Shown: one piece after another, positions 6,641-12,288 of the stretch | Layout of the letters: each line of letters opens with the position of its first letter | How positions within the stretch are numbered: the stretch's first letter is position 1 | Source of the DNA: RGIG9114 sp045592865 | GTDB lineage: Bacteria > Bacillota > Clostridia > Oscillospirales > JAGBHD01 | Direction: 5' to 3' | Assembly: GCA_045592865.1 (NCBI GenBank) | Contig: JAZNVP010000112.1 | Location: forward strand, 1 to 12,288 | Length of the DNA stretch: 12,288 bases | The notes under the pieces: generated by a model | The model's input: the letters and a program-made list of their open reading frames with translations, nothing else | Databases searched by the model: none | What the model was told of the DNA's origin: nothing | Made by a program: the position numbers and the translations under genes

Positions 6641-7867
6641 ATGAAAAATTTAGACTATACTGAAATTTTATCACCGGCAGGAAATTTTGAAAGCTTGAAA
6701 ACTGCCATCAGATTTGGCGCCGACGCAGTTTATATGGGCGGTGATATGTTTACCATGCGCGCAGCTGCTTCAAATGGAATCCAAGATATCAAGAAGGCGG
6801 CAGAATATGCCCATAAAAACGGAGTTAAACTTTATATTACCTTAAATACATTGCCGAGAAATAACGAAATGCCTTATCTTGAAGACTATCTTAAGGCGCT
6901 TCGTGAGGCTTCGGTTGATGCTCTTATAGTTTCTGACCTTGGCGTGTTTTCGGTGTGTAAAAAGACAGTTCCCGAAATTGATATTCATATGTCCACCCAA
7001 ACCGGTATCGTTAACTACCAAACGGCGAGAGAACTCTATGAAATGGGTGCAAAGAGGGTAGTTTTAGCCAGGGAATTGACCCTTGATGAAATTGCGGAAA
7101 TTCGTGCAAAAACTCCTTCAGACCTTGAAATCGAGACTTTTGTTCACGGATCTATGTGCGTTTCTTTCTCGGGAAGATGCCTTCTTTCACAGTATTTGGT
7201 TGACCGTGATGCAAATCGCGGTGACTGCGCTCAACCTTGCAGATGGGGATTTCATTTAATGGAGGAAAAGCGCGACGGATTATATTTCCCGATATTTGAA
7301 GACGAAAAGGGAACATATATTCTTAATTCTAAGGATCTTTGTATGATAGAGCATCTTGATAAGCTAAAGGCTGCGGGTGTGACGAGTTTTAAGATCGAGG
7401 GCAGGGCAAAGAGTGACTATTATGTTGGTGTTGTTACAAACGCTTACAGACTTGCTATGGATGAGATGCTAAAAGACCCGTCTTCGTTTAAGATCGACCC
7501 GAGACTTCTTGATGAACTCAGAAAGGTTAGTCACAGAGAATATTATACAGGCTTCTATTTTAACGATAAACCAAATAATTCACAGTGTTATAAATCGGGT
7601 GGATACGTCAGAGAATATGACGTTGTTGCTGTCGTCGATTATTGCGACGATGATTACATTTATCTGACTCAAAGGAACAAGTTTTCTTTAGGCGAAACTG
7701 TTGATATTCTCGAGCCGAAAGGTTATCCGTTTGAGATTAAGATTGAAAAAATTCTTGATGAGAACTCTATTGAAATAGAGACCGCAAATCATGCTATGAT
7801 GAAGATAAAAATTCCTAAATTCAAAGATTTGAAAGAAGGTTCTCTAATAAGAAAAGCACGGGTTTAA
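6641..7867 (+). CDS. Peptidase U32-family protein, TrhP/YrrO-like (tRNA-modification type)
   Basis: The 408-aa protein carries the U32 signature ETFVHGSMCVSFSGRCLLS (165-183). It starts with the typical TIM-barrel opening ILSPAGNFESLK...FGADAVYMGG (9-34). Cys173, Cys180, Cys196, Cys200 and Cys234 match the pattern of cysteines that bind an iron-sulfur cluster in characterised U32 proteins. U32 proteins were first called collagenases. The bacterial TrhP branch (E. coli TrhP, B. subtilis YrrN/YrrO) instead hydroxylates uridine 34 of certain tRNAs using prephenate, and that is the likeliest role. The smaller C-terminal domain (about 315-408) ends in RKARV as a beta-barrel. The ATG follows AGAGG with a 5-nt gap. 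It is monocistronic, ending within its own terminator; collagenase activity is not supported. Confidence 0.88.
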   Translation: MKNLDYTEILSPAGNFESLKTAIRFGADAVYMGGDMFTMRAAASNGIQDIKKAAEYAHKNGVKLYITLNTLPRNNEMPYLEDYLKALREASVDALIVSDLGVFSVCKKTVPEIDIHMSTQTGIVNYQTARELYEMGAKRVVLARELTLDEIAEIRAKTPSDLEIETFVHGSMCVSFSGRCLLSQYLVDRDANRGDCAQPCRWGFHLMEEKRDGLYFPIFEDEKGTYILNSKDLCMIEHLDKLKAAGVTSFKIEGRAKSDYYVGVVTNAYRLAMDEMLKDPSSFKIDPRLLDELRKVSHREYYTGFYFNDKPNNSQCYKSGGYVREYDVVAVVDYCDDDYIYLTQRNKFSLGETVDILEPKGYPFEIKIEKILDENSIEIETANHAMMKIKIPKFKDLKEGSLIRKARV

Positions 7868-7879
7868 CCCGTGCTTTTT
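7852..7879. terminator. Convergent intrinsic terminator (U32 gene / ireB)
   Basis: A perfect 11-bp stem, AAAAGCACGGG (7852-7862) with CCCGTGCTTTT (7868-7878), closes loop TTTAA. The loop contains the TAA stop of the U32 gene (7865-7867), so the hairpin overlaps the coding end. The + strand T run is 7875-7879; the minus strand has a shorter T run and can serve ireB, whose stop is at 7882-7884. Confidence 0.92.
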
Positions 7880-7881
7880 CT

Positions 7882-8133
7882 TTAATCATTCAGGTAAGAT
7901 TTAACCAACGTTTGAAGAAGCTCATCTCTGTCAAGCCTTCTGATAAGACTTCTTGCATTATTATAGGTCGTTATATAGGTTGGATCTTCAGAGAGAATAT
8001 ATCCAACGATCTGGTTAATAGGATTATAGCCTTTTTCTTTTAAGGCATCATAGACTTCGGTTAACACTTCTTTAATTTCTAATTCTTTATCCTTGTGAAT
8101 AGAGAAGGTCATAGTTCTGTCTTTGTTCATCAT
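7882..8133 (-). CDS. ireB: IreB/ReoM-family regulatory phosphoprotein (UPF0297)
   Basis: The 83-aa protein has the unmistakable UPF0297 core EKGYNPINQIVGYILSEDPTY (33-53) and the ending RDELLQTLVKSYL. In Enterococcus (IreB) and Listeria (ReoM) this small protein is phosphorylated on N-terminal threonines by the PASTA-domain Ser/Thr kinase; ReoM then controls ClpCP-dependent turnover of MurA. Thr7 here (DRTM) aligns with the phosphorylated Thr7 of those proteins; the second Enterococcus site, Thr4, is Lys4 here. The first of two adjacent ATGs (8133) is favoured by AAAGGA (8148-8143) at a 9-nt distance. The gene is alone, not between alaS and ruvX as in most Firmicutes, and is divergent from glmS. 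Confidence 0.94.
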   Translation of the reverse strand: MMNKDRTMTFSIHKDKELEIKEVLTEVYDALKEKGYNPINQIVGYILSEDPTYITTYNNARSLIRRLDRDELLQTLVKSYLND

Positions 8134-8186
8134 AATATATAATCCTTTCGTTTAGGAATTAATACGATCCTATGTATCTATATTTT

Positions 8187-8215
8187 ATAATACACTATAA
8201 ATTATTTTAATTCAA
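8187..8215 (-). promoter_or_regulatory. Sigma-A promoter for ireB
   Basis: On the minus strand TTGAAT (8215-8210) and TATTAT (8192-8187) are separated by exactly 17 bp. The -10 box lies about 53 nt before the ireB start, leaving a leader of roughly 45 nt. No other promoter for ireB is visible. Confidence 0.75.
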
Positions 8216-8248
8216 GTGGTTTTTAAAATTTTAAGATTTGTAAAATAG

Positions 8249-8277
8249 TTGACAAAATTATGAAAATAGAGTATAAT
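8249..8277 (+). promoter_or_regulatory. Consensus sigma-A promoter for glmS
   Basis: TTGACA (8249-8254), a 17-bp spacer and TATAAT (8272-8277) match the full sigma-A consensus. Transcription should start near 8284, about 29 nt upstream of the ribozyme cleavage site. It lies back to back with the ireB promoter; the two -35 boxes are 33 bp apart. Confidence 0.93.
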
Positions 8278-8310
8278 CAATTGGAAAGGAGTTTGCAGTC
8301 AGAATAAATT

Positions 8311-8446
8311 AAGCGCCAGATCCAAATATATTTATGGATGACGAGGAAAAGAGTTATCGAATTTTCGGCGGATGCTCTTTCGGCTGAAACGTCGTTAGGT
8401 TTTGGTTAAATAGAGAAGAGATTCTTGAACAAAGCCAAAGCTGAAT
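8311..8446 (+). ncRNA. glmS ribozyme (GlcN6P-activated self-cleaving riboswitch)
   Basis: The leader between the promoter and glmS contains the conserved ribozyme blocks in order: AAGCGCCAGA (8311-8320), TGACGAGG (8339-8346), TTATCGA (8354-8360) and TTCGGCGGATG (8364-8374). Then come a small hairpin (CGGC ... GTCG) and an AAAGCCAAAGCTGAA end (about 8431-8446). Cleavage is expected between A8312 and G8313. ATCCA (8320-8324) pairs with TGGAT (8335-8339) to cap a variable stem, CGCC (8314-8317) can pair with GGCG (8367-8370), and AAAGAG (8348-8353) can pair with CTCTTT (8375-8380). With glucosamine-6-phosphate as cofactor the RNA cuts itself, and the 5'-OH mRNA is degraded, lowering GlmS. The 3' boundary is approximate. 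Confidence 0.95.
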
Positions 8447-8476
8447 TAAAATATGATTATTAGGAGTTTATAATAT

Positions 8477-10297
8477 ATGTGCGGAATAGTTGGATATATT
8501 GGCGCCAAAGAGGCAGCCGATATTCTTTTGTGCGGTCTTGAAAAGCTTGAATACAGAGGCTATGATTCAGCGGGACTCGCTACTTTTGAAAACGGTAAAA
8601 TAAACGTTATAAAGTCTGTTGGCAGACTTAAAAACCTTGCAGATAAAGTTAAAGAGGACGGAACTATTAAAGGAAATTGCGGAATCGGTCACACCAGATG
8701 GGCAACCCACGGTGCGCCTTCTGACGTTAACTCTCATCCTCATTCAAGTAAAAGAGTAACAATAGTTCATAACGGAATAATTGAAAACTATATAGAAATC
8801 AAGAAATTTTTAACCGACAAGGGATATGTTTTCCTTAGTGAAACCGATACCGAGACTGTTGCTCATTTGCTTGATTTTTATTACGACGGAGATCCGATTG
8901 AAACTATAAAAAAGGCAACAGCGATGATCAGAGGTTCGTATGCGCTCGGAATTTTATTCTGCGACAGACCTGAGAATATTTACGCAGTCAGAAAAGACAG
9001 TCCGTTGATTATTGGGCTTGGACAGTCTGAGAATTTTATTGCTTCGGACATTCCTGCAATTTTAAAGTATACTGACAGATATAATCTTTTGGAGCCCGGC
9101 GAAATTGCTATTATTTCAAAGGATAAGGTTGATGTTTTAGATCTGGATAATAACCCTGTTATTAAAACAGAAGAAAGGGTTACCTGGAGCGTTGAAGACT
9201 CTGAAAAGGGCGGATTTGCGCACTTTATGCTCAAAGAAATTCACGAGCAACCTACCGCTATTAGAAACACTGTTAGTCCCAGAACTAACGACTGTTTACC
9301 TGATTTTTCAAACGAAAACATTCCAGATTCCTTATTTAAAAACGTTGAGCAGATTAAGATCATCGCTTGTGGAACTGCGATGCACGCTGGACTTGTTGGT
9401 AAGCACGTTATTGAATCTCTCACAAGAGTTCCCGTTGAGGTTGAGATAGCTTCTGAATTCAGATATAAAAATCCTATAGTTTCCGAGAAGGATCTTGTTA
9501 TAATTGTTTCTCAGTCGGGAGAGACTGCGGATACTCTTGCGGCTCTCAGACTTGCTAAGGAAAAAGGCGCAAAAACTCTTGCGATAGTTAACGTTGTTGG
9601 CTCTTCAATAGCAAGAGAGGCTGAGCACGTTATTTATACCTGGGCTGGACCTGAGATAGCGGTTGCTTCTACAAAAGCTTATACCGTTCAGCTCTCTGTT
9701 ATGTATTTGCTTGGTATTAAGATTGCTCTTGAAAAAGAAACTATTTCTCCTGATCTTGCAAAGCATTATCAGTCTGTTCTTTTCAATATACCTGAGCTCG
9801 TTGAAAAGGTTTTAGCTACCGAAGAAACCTGCAAGAAATGTGCAGAGAAGTTTGTTAATACAACCGATCTTTTCTTCTTAGGAAGAGGTATTGACTACAC
9901 ATGTTGCATGGAAGGATCGTTAAAGCTAAAAGAGATTTCGTATATTCATTCTGAAGCATATGCTGCAGGTGAATTAAAGCACGGAACCATTGCTCTTATT
10001 AGCGACGGAACACCCGTTATTGCCCTTACAACACAAGATTATCTATATGAAAAGATGGTAAGCAATATAAAAGAGGTTAAGAGCAGGGGCGCTTGTGTGC
10101 TTCAGCTCTGCAAAGAAGGATGTCAACTCGACAGTTCGGTTTACGATGACGTTATTTTCATTCCTGATACCGATGACCTTTTTGCACCGCTTCTGTCGGT
10201 CGTTCCTTTGCAGATGGTTGCTTATTACGTAGCAGTTTTAAAGGGCTGCGACGTTGATAAGCCTCGAAATCTTGCTAAATCAGTAACAGTAGAATAA
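8477..10297 (+). CDS. glmS: Glutamine-fructose-6-phosphate aminotransferase (isomerizing)
   Basis: GlmS makes glucosamine-6-phosphate from fructose-6-phosphate and glutamine, the entry step to UDP-GlcNAc, peptidoglycan and other amino sugars. The 606-aa protein starts MCGIVGYIG, with Cys2 as the glutaminase nucleophile once Met1 is removed. The class II amidotransferase domain (about 2-220) includes GYDSAG and GHTRWATHG. Two SIS sugar-isomerase domains follow, with ACGTAMHAG, VSQSGETADT and ASTKAYTVQ in the first and LGRGIDY...EGSLKLKEISYIHSEAYAAGELKHG in the second. The end is the typical KPRNLAKSVTVE. The ATG is 10 nt after AGGAG (8462-8466). Regulation is by the ribozyme in its leader. It is monocistronic, with a terminator directly after. 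Confidence 0.98.
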   Translation: MCGIVGYIGAKEAADILLCGLEKLEYRGYDSAGLATFENGKINVIKSVGRLKNLADKVKEDGTIKGNCGIGHTRWATHGAPSDVNSHPHSSKRVTIVHNGIIENYIEIKKFLTDKGYVFLSETDTETVAHLLDFYYDGDPIETIKKATAMIRGSYALGILFCDRPENIYAVRKDSPLIIGLGQSENFIASDIPAILKYTDRYNLLEPGEIAIISKDKVDVLDLDNNPVIKTEERVTWSVEDSEKGGFAHFMLKEIHEQPTAIRNTVSPRTNDCLPDFSNENIPDSLFKNVEQIKIIACGTAMHAGLVGKHVIESLTRVPVEVEIASEFRYKNPIVSEKDLVIIVSQSGETADTLAALRLAKEKGAKTLAIVNVVGSSIAREAEHVIYTWAGPEIAVASTKAYTVQLSVMYLLGIKIALEKETISPDLAKHYQSVLFNIPELVEKVLATEETCKKCAEKFVNTTDLFFLGRGIDYTCCMEGSLKLKEISYIHSEAYAAGELKHGTIALISDGTPVIALTTQDYLYEKMVSNIKEVKSRGACVLQLCKEGCQLDSSVYDDVIFIPDTDDLFAPLLSVVPLQMVAYYVAVLKGCDVDKPRNLAKSVTVE

Positions 10298-10303
10298 TTT
10301 TTT

Positions 10304-10331
10304 AAAAAGCCAAAGGGAACTTTGGCTTTTT
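10304..10331 (+). terminator. Intrinsic terminator after glmS
   Basis: A perfect 12-bp stem, AAAAAGCCAAAG (10304-10315) with CTTTGGCTTTTT (10320-10331), closes loop GGAA. The T run is the distal part of the 3' arm. It ends 3 bp before the -35 box of the next promoter. Confidence 0.93.
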
Positions 10332-10334
10332 CTA

Positions 10335-10363
10335 TTGAAATATGGATTTTTATTAGATATAAT
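10335..10363 (+). promoter_or_regulatory. Sigma-A promoter for the DUF554 / Asp-box gene pair
   Basis: TTGAAA (10335-10340), a 17-bp spacer and TATAAT (10358-10363) form a near-consensus promoter. The expected start near 10370 coincides with the Shine-Dalgarno sequence, so the leader would be only about 14 nt. Confidence 0.85.
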
Positions 10364-10369
10364 AGCCGC

Positions 10370-10374
10370 AGGAG
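10370..10374 (+). promoter_or_regulatory. Ribosome binding site deciding the DUF554 gene start
   Basis: AGGAG is followed directly by an in-frame TTG at 10375, which is too close to be used. The in-frame GTG at 10384 has a 9-nt spacer and gives an N terminus (MLGVFVNAAAILVG) like that of known DUF554 proteins, so GTG is chosen. Confidence 0.7.
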
Positions 10375-10383
10375 TTGGTTATT

Positions 10384-11055
10384 GTGTTAGGTGTTTTTGT
10401 TAATGCCGCCGCTATTTTAGTTGGCAGTTTATTAGGAATTTTAGTTAAAAAGATTATTAATGACAAGATAAAAACCGTTATTTCTCAGGCAATAGGCTTA
10501 TCGGTTCTTTGTGTGGGTATAACAGACATTATAAAAGTTGAAAGTTTACTTGCGTTGGTTTTAAGTTTTGCCTTCGGTGGATTGATTGGTTCCTTAATTG
10601 GAATAGGTAAAAGACTGGACGGGTTTGGAGATTTTTTAAAAAATAAAATTTCACCTAACAGCGACAGTCCAATTGGTGAAGCATTTATAACCGCGTTGCT
10701 TATTTTCTGCGTTGGCGGAATGGTTGTTTACGGAAGTATAAACGCAGGGCTTGGTAATAACGAAACTTTGTTTATAAAGAGTATTATGGACGGTTTTACA
10801 TCCTTGGTTTTAGCGACAACGTTAGGCTGGGGAGTTATGCTTTCAGCTATACCTATTATAATTATTCAAGGTTTATTTGCCTTGTTTGCATCTGCATTAC
10901 TTCCTATTGCAACTCCGGAGTTTATTAATCAGATAAGCGCAATTGGAGGAGCAATGGTGTTTGCTATTGGAATTAATCTTTTGGGTATTAAGAAAATTAA
11001 CGTTGCAGATTTGCTACCATCGATTTTTGGAGCATTTTTAATATTTATTTTATAA
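10384..11055 (+). CDS. DUF554 family membrane protein (YqgA/YdfK-like), function unknown
   Basis: The 223-aa protein is very hydrophobic and has about seven or eight possible membrane segments (near 1-21, 35-51, 54-75, 100-119, 137-158, 159-175, 184-201 and 207-223). It carries the DUF554 marks GVFVNAAAILVGSLLG at the N terminus, CVGGMVVYGSINAGL (109-123) and KSIMDGFTSLVLATTLGWGV (132-151), plus SAIGGAMVFAIGINLLGIKKI near the end. Homologues (E. coli YqgA, B. subtilis YdfK) are inner-membrane proteins without an assigned substrate; transport is a guess. It is the first gene of a new transcription unit and is followed 11 nt later by an Asp-box hydrolase-like gene, so the two are likely co-transcribed. 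Confidence 0.92.
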   Translation: MLGVFVNAAAILVGSLLGILVKKIINDKIKTVISQAIGLSVLCVGITDIIKVESLLALVLSFAFGGLIGSLIGIGKRLDGFGDFLKNKISPNSDSPIGEAFITALLIFCVGGMVVYGSINAGLGNNETLFIKSIMDGFTSLVLATTLGWGVMLSAIPIIIIQGLFALFASALLPIATPEFINQISAIGGAMVFAIGINLLGIKKINVADLLPSIFGAFLIFIL

Positions 11056-11066
11056 CGGAGGATGTT

Positions 11067-12288
11067 ATGGAAAATATCAAAAAGAGAATGACAGAGGAAG
11101 ATTTAAAATTCTATTCTGACATATATGAGCCAAAAGAGGTAGCTGTTCCTCATGAAGATGCAGTTTTCGGGTTAGTATTATTGAAAGATGGACGAATCAG
11201 GCATTATGGTAACTCTCAGAGAGAACATGGAGCTGTTGATTCATATATAGAGTCTTGTGATGGCGGACTTTCTTGGAAAGAACATATGATGCCCCCAAAA
11301 GCCATAGGAGCTTCTGTTTATATTAAGTCTAAAGATAAATACGTTAAAGCGATTCTCTTTGATAAGGAAGCAGGAGATAGCGTTAAGCAGGATTCTTACG
11401 ATGGTAAACTTTGTTATTTAGAAGCAAATTCTCCCGACGAAGCACCAGACAGAGTTGTTGAAATTAATATGGACGGTCTTTCGTATCTTTTTGGCCGTCA
11501 GATTCAGACTCTTGAAAAGCGAAACAGGATGTGTTTTGTCGGTCAGGCGGGACCTATAGATGATCCGCGTTCATATTCACCTTATTTCTTCTATTCTGAT
11601 GATGGCGGAGCCACCTGGAATAAAACTAAACTTGATCAGGCACCCATTTTTGAGGTTAATGGCAGACATAAAGGAGTTCGTTGGCAGAACTATTCATGTG
11701 AGCCGACCTTTGTTGAACTTTCTGACGGAACCTTATTTTTACTTGCCAGAACTTCTCAGGACTATTATTATATGTATTATTCCTACGATGGCGGTGAGAC
11801 TTGGACAAAGCCTGAAAAGTCTCATTTCCATGCAGTTTTAACTATGCCTAATCTTTATAGACTGCACGATGGTAGAATTCTTATGTTCTGGACTAATACG
11901 ATGCCCCTTGCTGAAACTGATCATACAGAAGAATCCATTGCACATGATATGGATACTATCAACGGCGTATGGGAAGATGTTTTCACAAATAGAGATATAC
12001 TTGCCTGTGCAATTTCCGAGGATGACGGTAAAACATGGAAAGGTTATAGAGAGATAGGCAGAACAAAAATCAGAAACTCTAACTATTTCAGAAGACATGG
12101 TGGGAAGCGAGCTAATGATAAAAGCTGTCATCAGTCTCAGGCGTTTGAACTTCCTTGCAACAAGGTAATGCTATCTTACGGTCAGCACGAGATTGCCCGT
12201 CAGATAGTTATATTTGACGTTGATTGGCTATATGAGGAATCAAAAGAAGACGATCTTAGAAACGGTCTCGAAGAGTTTTCCACACAAC
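11067..12288 (+). CDS. Sialidase-fold (BNR/Asp-box) protein, 3' end beyond the window
   Basis: An open frame from ATG 11067 (GGAGG at 11057-11061) runs 407 codons to the window edge with no stop. Four Asp-boxes (S-x-D-x-G-x-x-W) lie at residues 63-70, 177-184, 239-246 and 317-324, the mark of a six-bladed sialidase-like propeller. Other family-like blocks are CEPTFVELSDGTLFLLART (211-229) and TMPNLYRLHDGRILMFWTN (259-277). There is no signal peptide or membrane segment, so it looks cytoplasmic. I see no clear FRIP motif at the N terminus, which true GH33 sialidases carry, so cleavage of sialic acid is uncertain; another exo-glycosidase activity is possible. It follows the DUF554 gene by 11 nt and should share its promoter. 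The C terminus cannot be described. Confidence 0.88.
   Translation, partial: MENIKKRMTEEDLKFYSDIYEPKEVAVPHEDAVFGLVLLKDGRIRHYGNSQREHGAVDSYIESCDGGLSWKEHMMPPKAIGASVYIKSKDKYVKAILFDKEAGDSVKQDSYDGKLCYLEANSPDEAPDRVVEINMDGLSYLFGRQIQTLEKRNRMCFVGQAGPIDDPRSYSPYFFYSDDGGATWNKTKLDQAPIFEVNGRHKGVRWQNYSCEPTFVELSDGTLFLLARTSQDYYYMYYSYDGGETWTKPEKSHFHAVLTMPNLYRLHDGRILMFWTNTMPLAETDHTEESIAHDMDTINGVWEDVFTNRDILACAISEDDGKTWKGYREIGRTKIRNSNYFRRHGGKRANDKSCHQSQAFELPCNKVMLSYGQHEIARQIVIFDVDWLYEESKEDDLRNGLEEFSTQ

Noticed and set aside
6641..7867. Naming the U32 protein a collagenase
   Set aside because: The Cys pattern and length fit the Fe-S tRNA-hydroxylation branch (TrhP/YrrO); no protease evidence is visible.
8285..8307. 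A possible leader peptide after AAAGGAG (TTG at 8293-8295 or near)
   Set aside because: The frame is only a few codons, too close to the Shine-Dalgarno-like bases, and lies just before the ribozyme cleavage site.
8980..9449. Three ORFs of 60-85 codons on both strands within glmS (8980-9234 minus, 9192-9449 plus, 9241-9423 minus)
   Set aside because: They overlap the well-conserved glmS reading frame, have no ribosome site or recognisable motif, and are frame shadows.
11560..12131. ORFs at 11560-11841 (+), 11838-12131 (-) and 11869-12057 (+)
   Set aside because: All lie inside the Asp-box gene, whose frame is open from 11067 to the window end and has four clear motifs; these are shadows.
1..12288. 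CRISPR array, tRNA or rRNA gene, IS element, phage or defence genes
   Set aside because: No spaced direct repeats, no tRNA-like cloverleaf in the intergenic gaps, and no transposase, integrase or defence-type protein; all large frames are accounted for.

Overview
The window reads as a chromosomal housekeeping segment of a low-to-moderate G+C Firmicute, most likely an uncultured gut-type Clostridia (Oscillospirales or a relative). The pointers are an S-box (SAM-I) leader on metK, a glmS ribozyme, IreB/UPF0297, ThyX rather than ThyA, strong AGGAG-type ribosome sites, near-consensus sigma-A promoters, and a tiny cysteine-rich protein of the type found in Clostridia. The lineage is inferred from gene content and style, not from a marker phylogeny.

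Left part (1-6438, + strand): the window opens inside the 3' half of a SAM-I riboswitch followed by its intrinsic terminator. Then comes a tightly packed run: metK, pcrA, thyX, tmk, a GNAT-like protein and a DJ-1/PfpI-like protein. Gaps range from 20 nt to a 1-nt overlap, and the run closes at a strong bidirectional terminator. If there is no internal promoter, SAM levels would control not only SAM synthetase but also a DNA helicase and two consecutive dTTP-synthesis steps.

Middle part (6447-8133): a 39-aa cysteine-rich mini-protein on the minus strand, absent from ordinary ORF calls, is divergent from a U32-family protein (TrhP/YrrO-like). The U32 gene converges through a shared terminator on ireB (minus strand). 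ireB and glmS are then divergent, each with its own strong sigma-A promoter. The glmS leader is a complete glmS ribozyme, so glmS mRNA should self-cleave when glucosamine-6-phosphate is abundant. IreB/ReoM-type proteins act in PASTA-kinase cell-envelope control, so this divergent pair joins two inputs to UDP-GlcNAc and peptidoglycan flux.

Right part (10304-12288): after the glmS terminator, a consensus promoter with an extremely short leader drives a DUF554 membrane protein and, 11 nt later, a sialidase-fold (Asp-box) protein with no signal peptide that runs off the window end.

There is no CRISPR array, tRNA, rRNA, IS element or phage gene. I did not find a clearly new multi-gene system. The most interesting items are the SAM-controlled thymidylate operon, the unannotated Cys-rich mini-protein, the ireB/glmS pairing, and the DUF554 plus cytoplasmic Asp-box protein pair.
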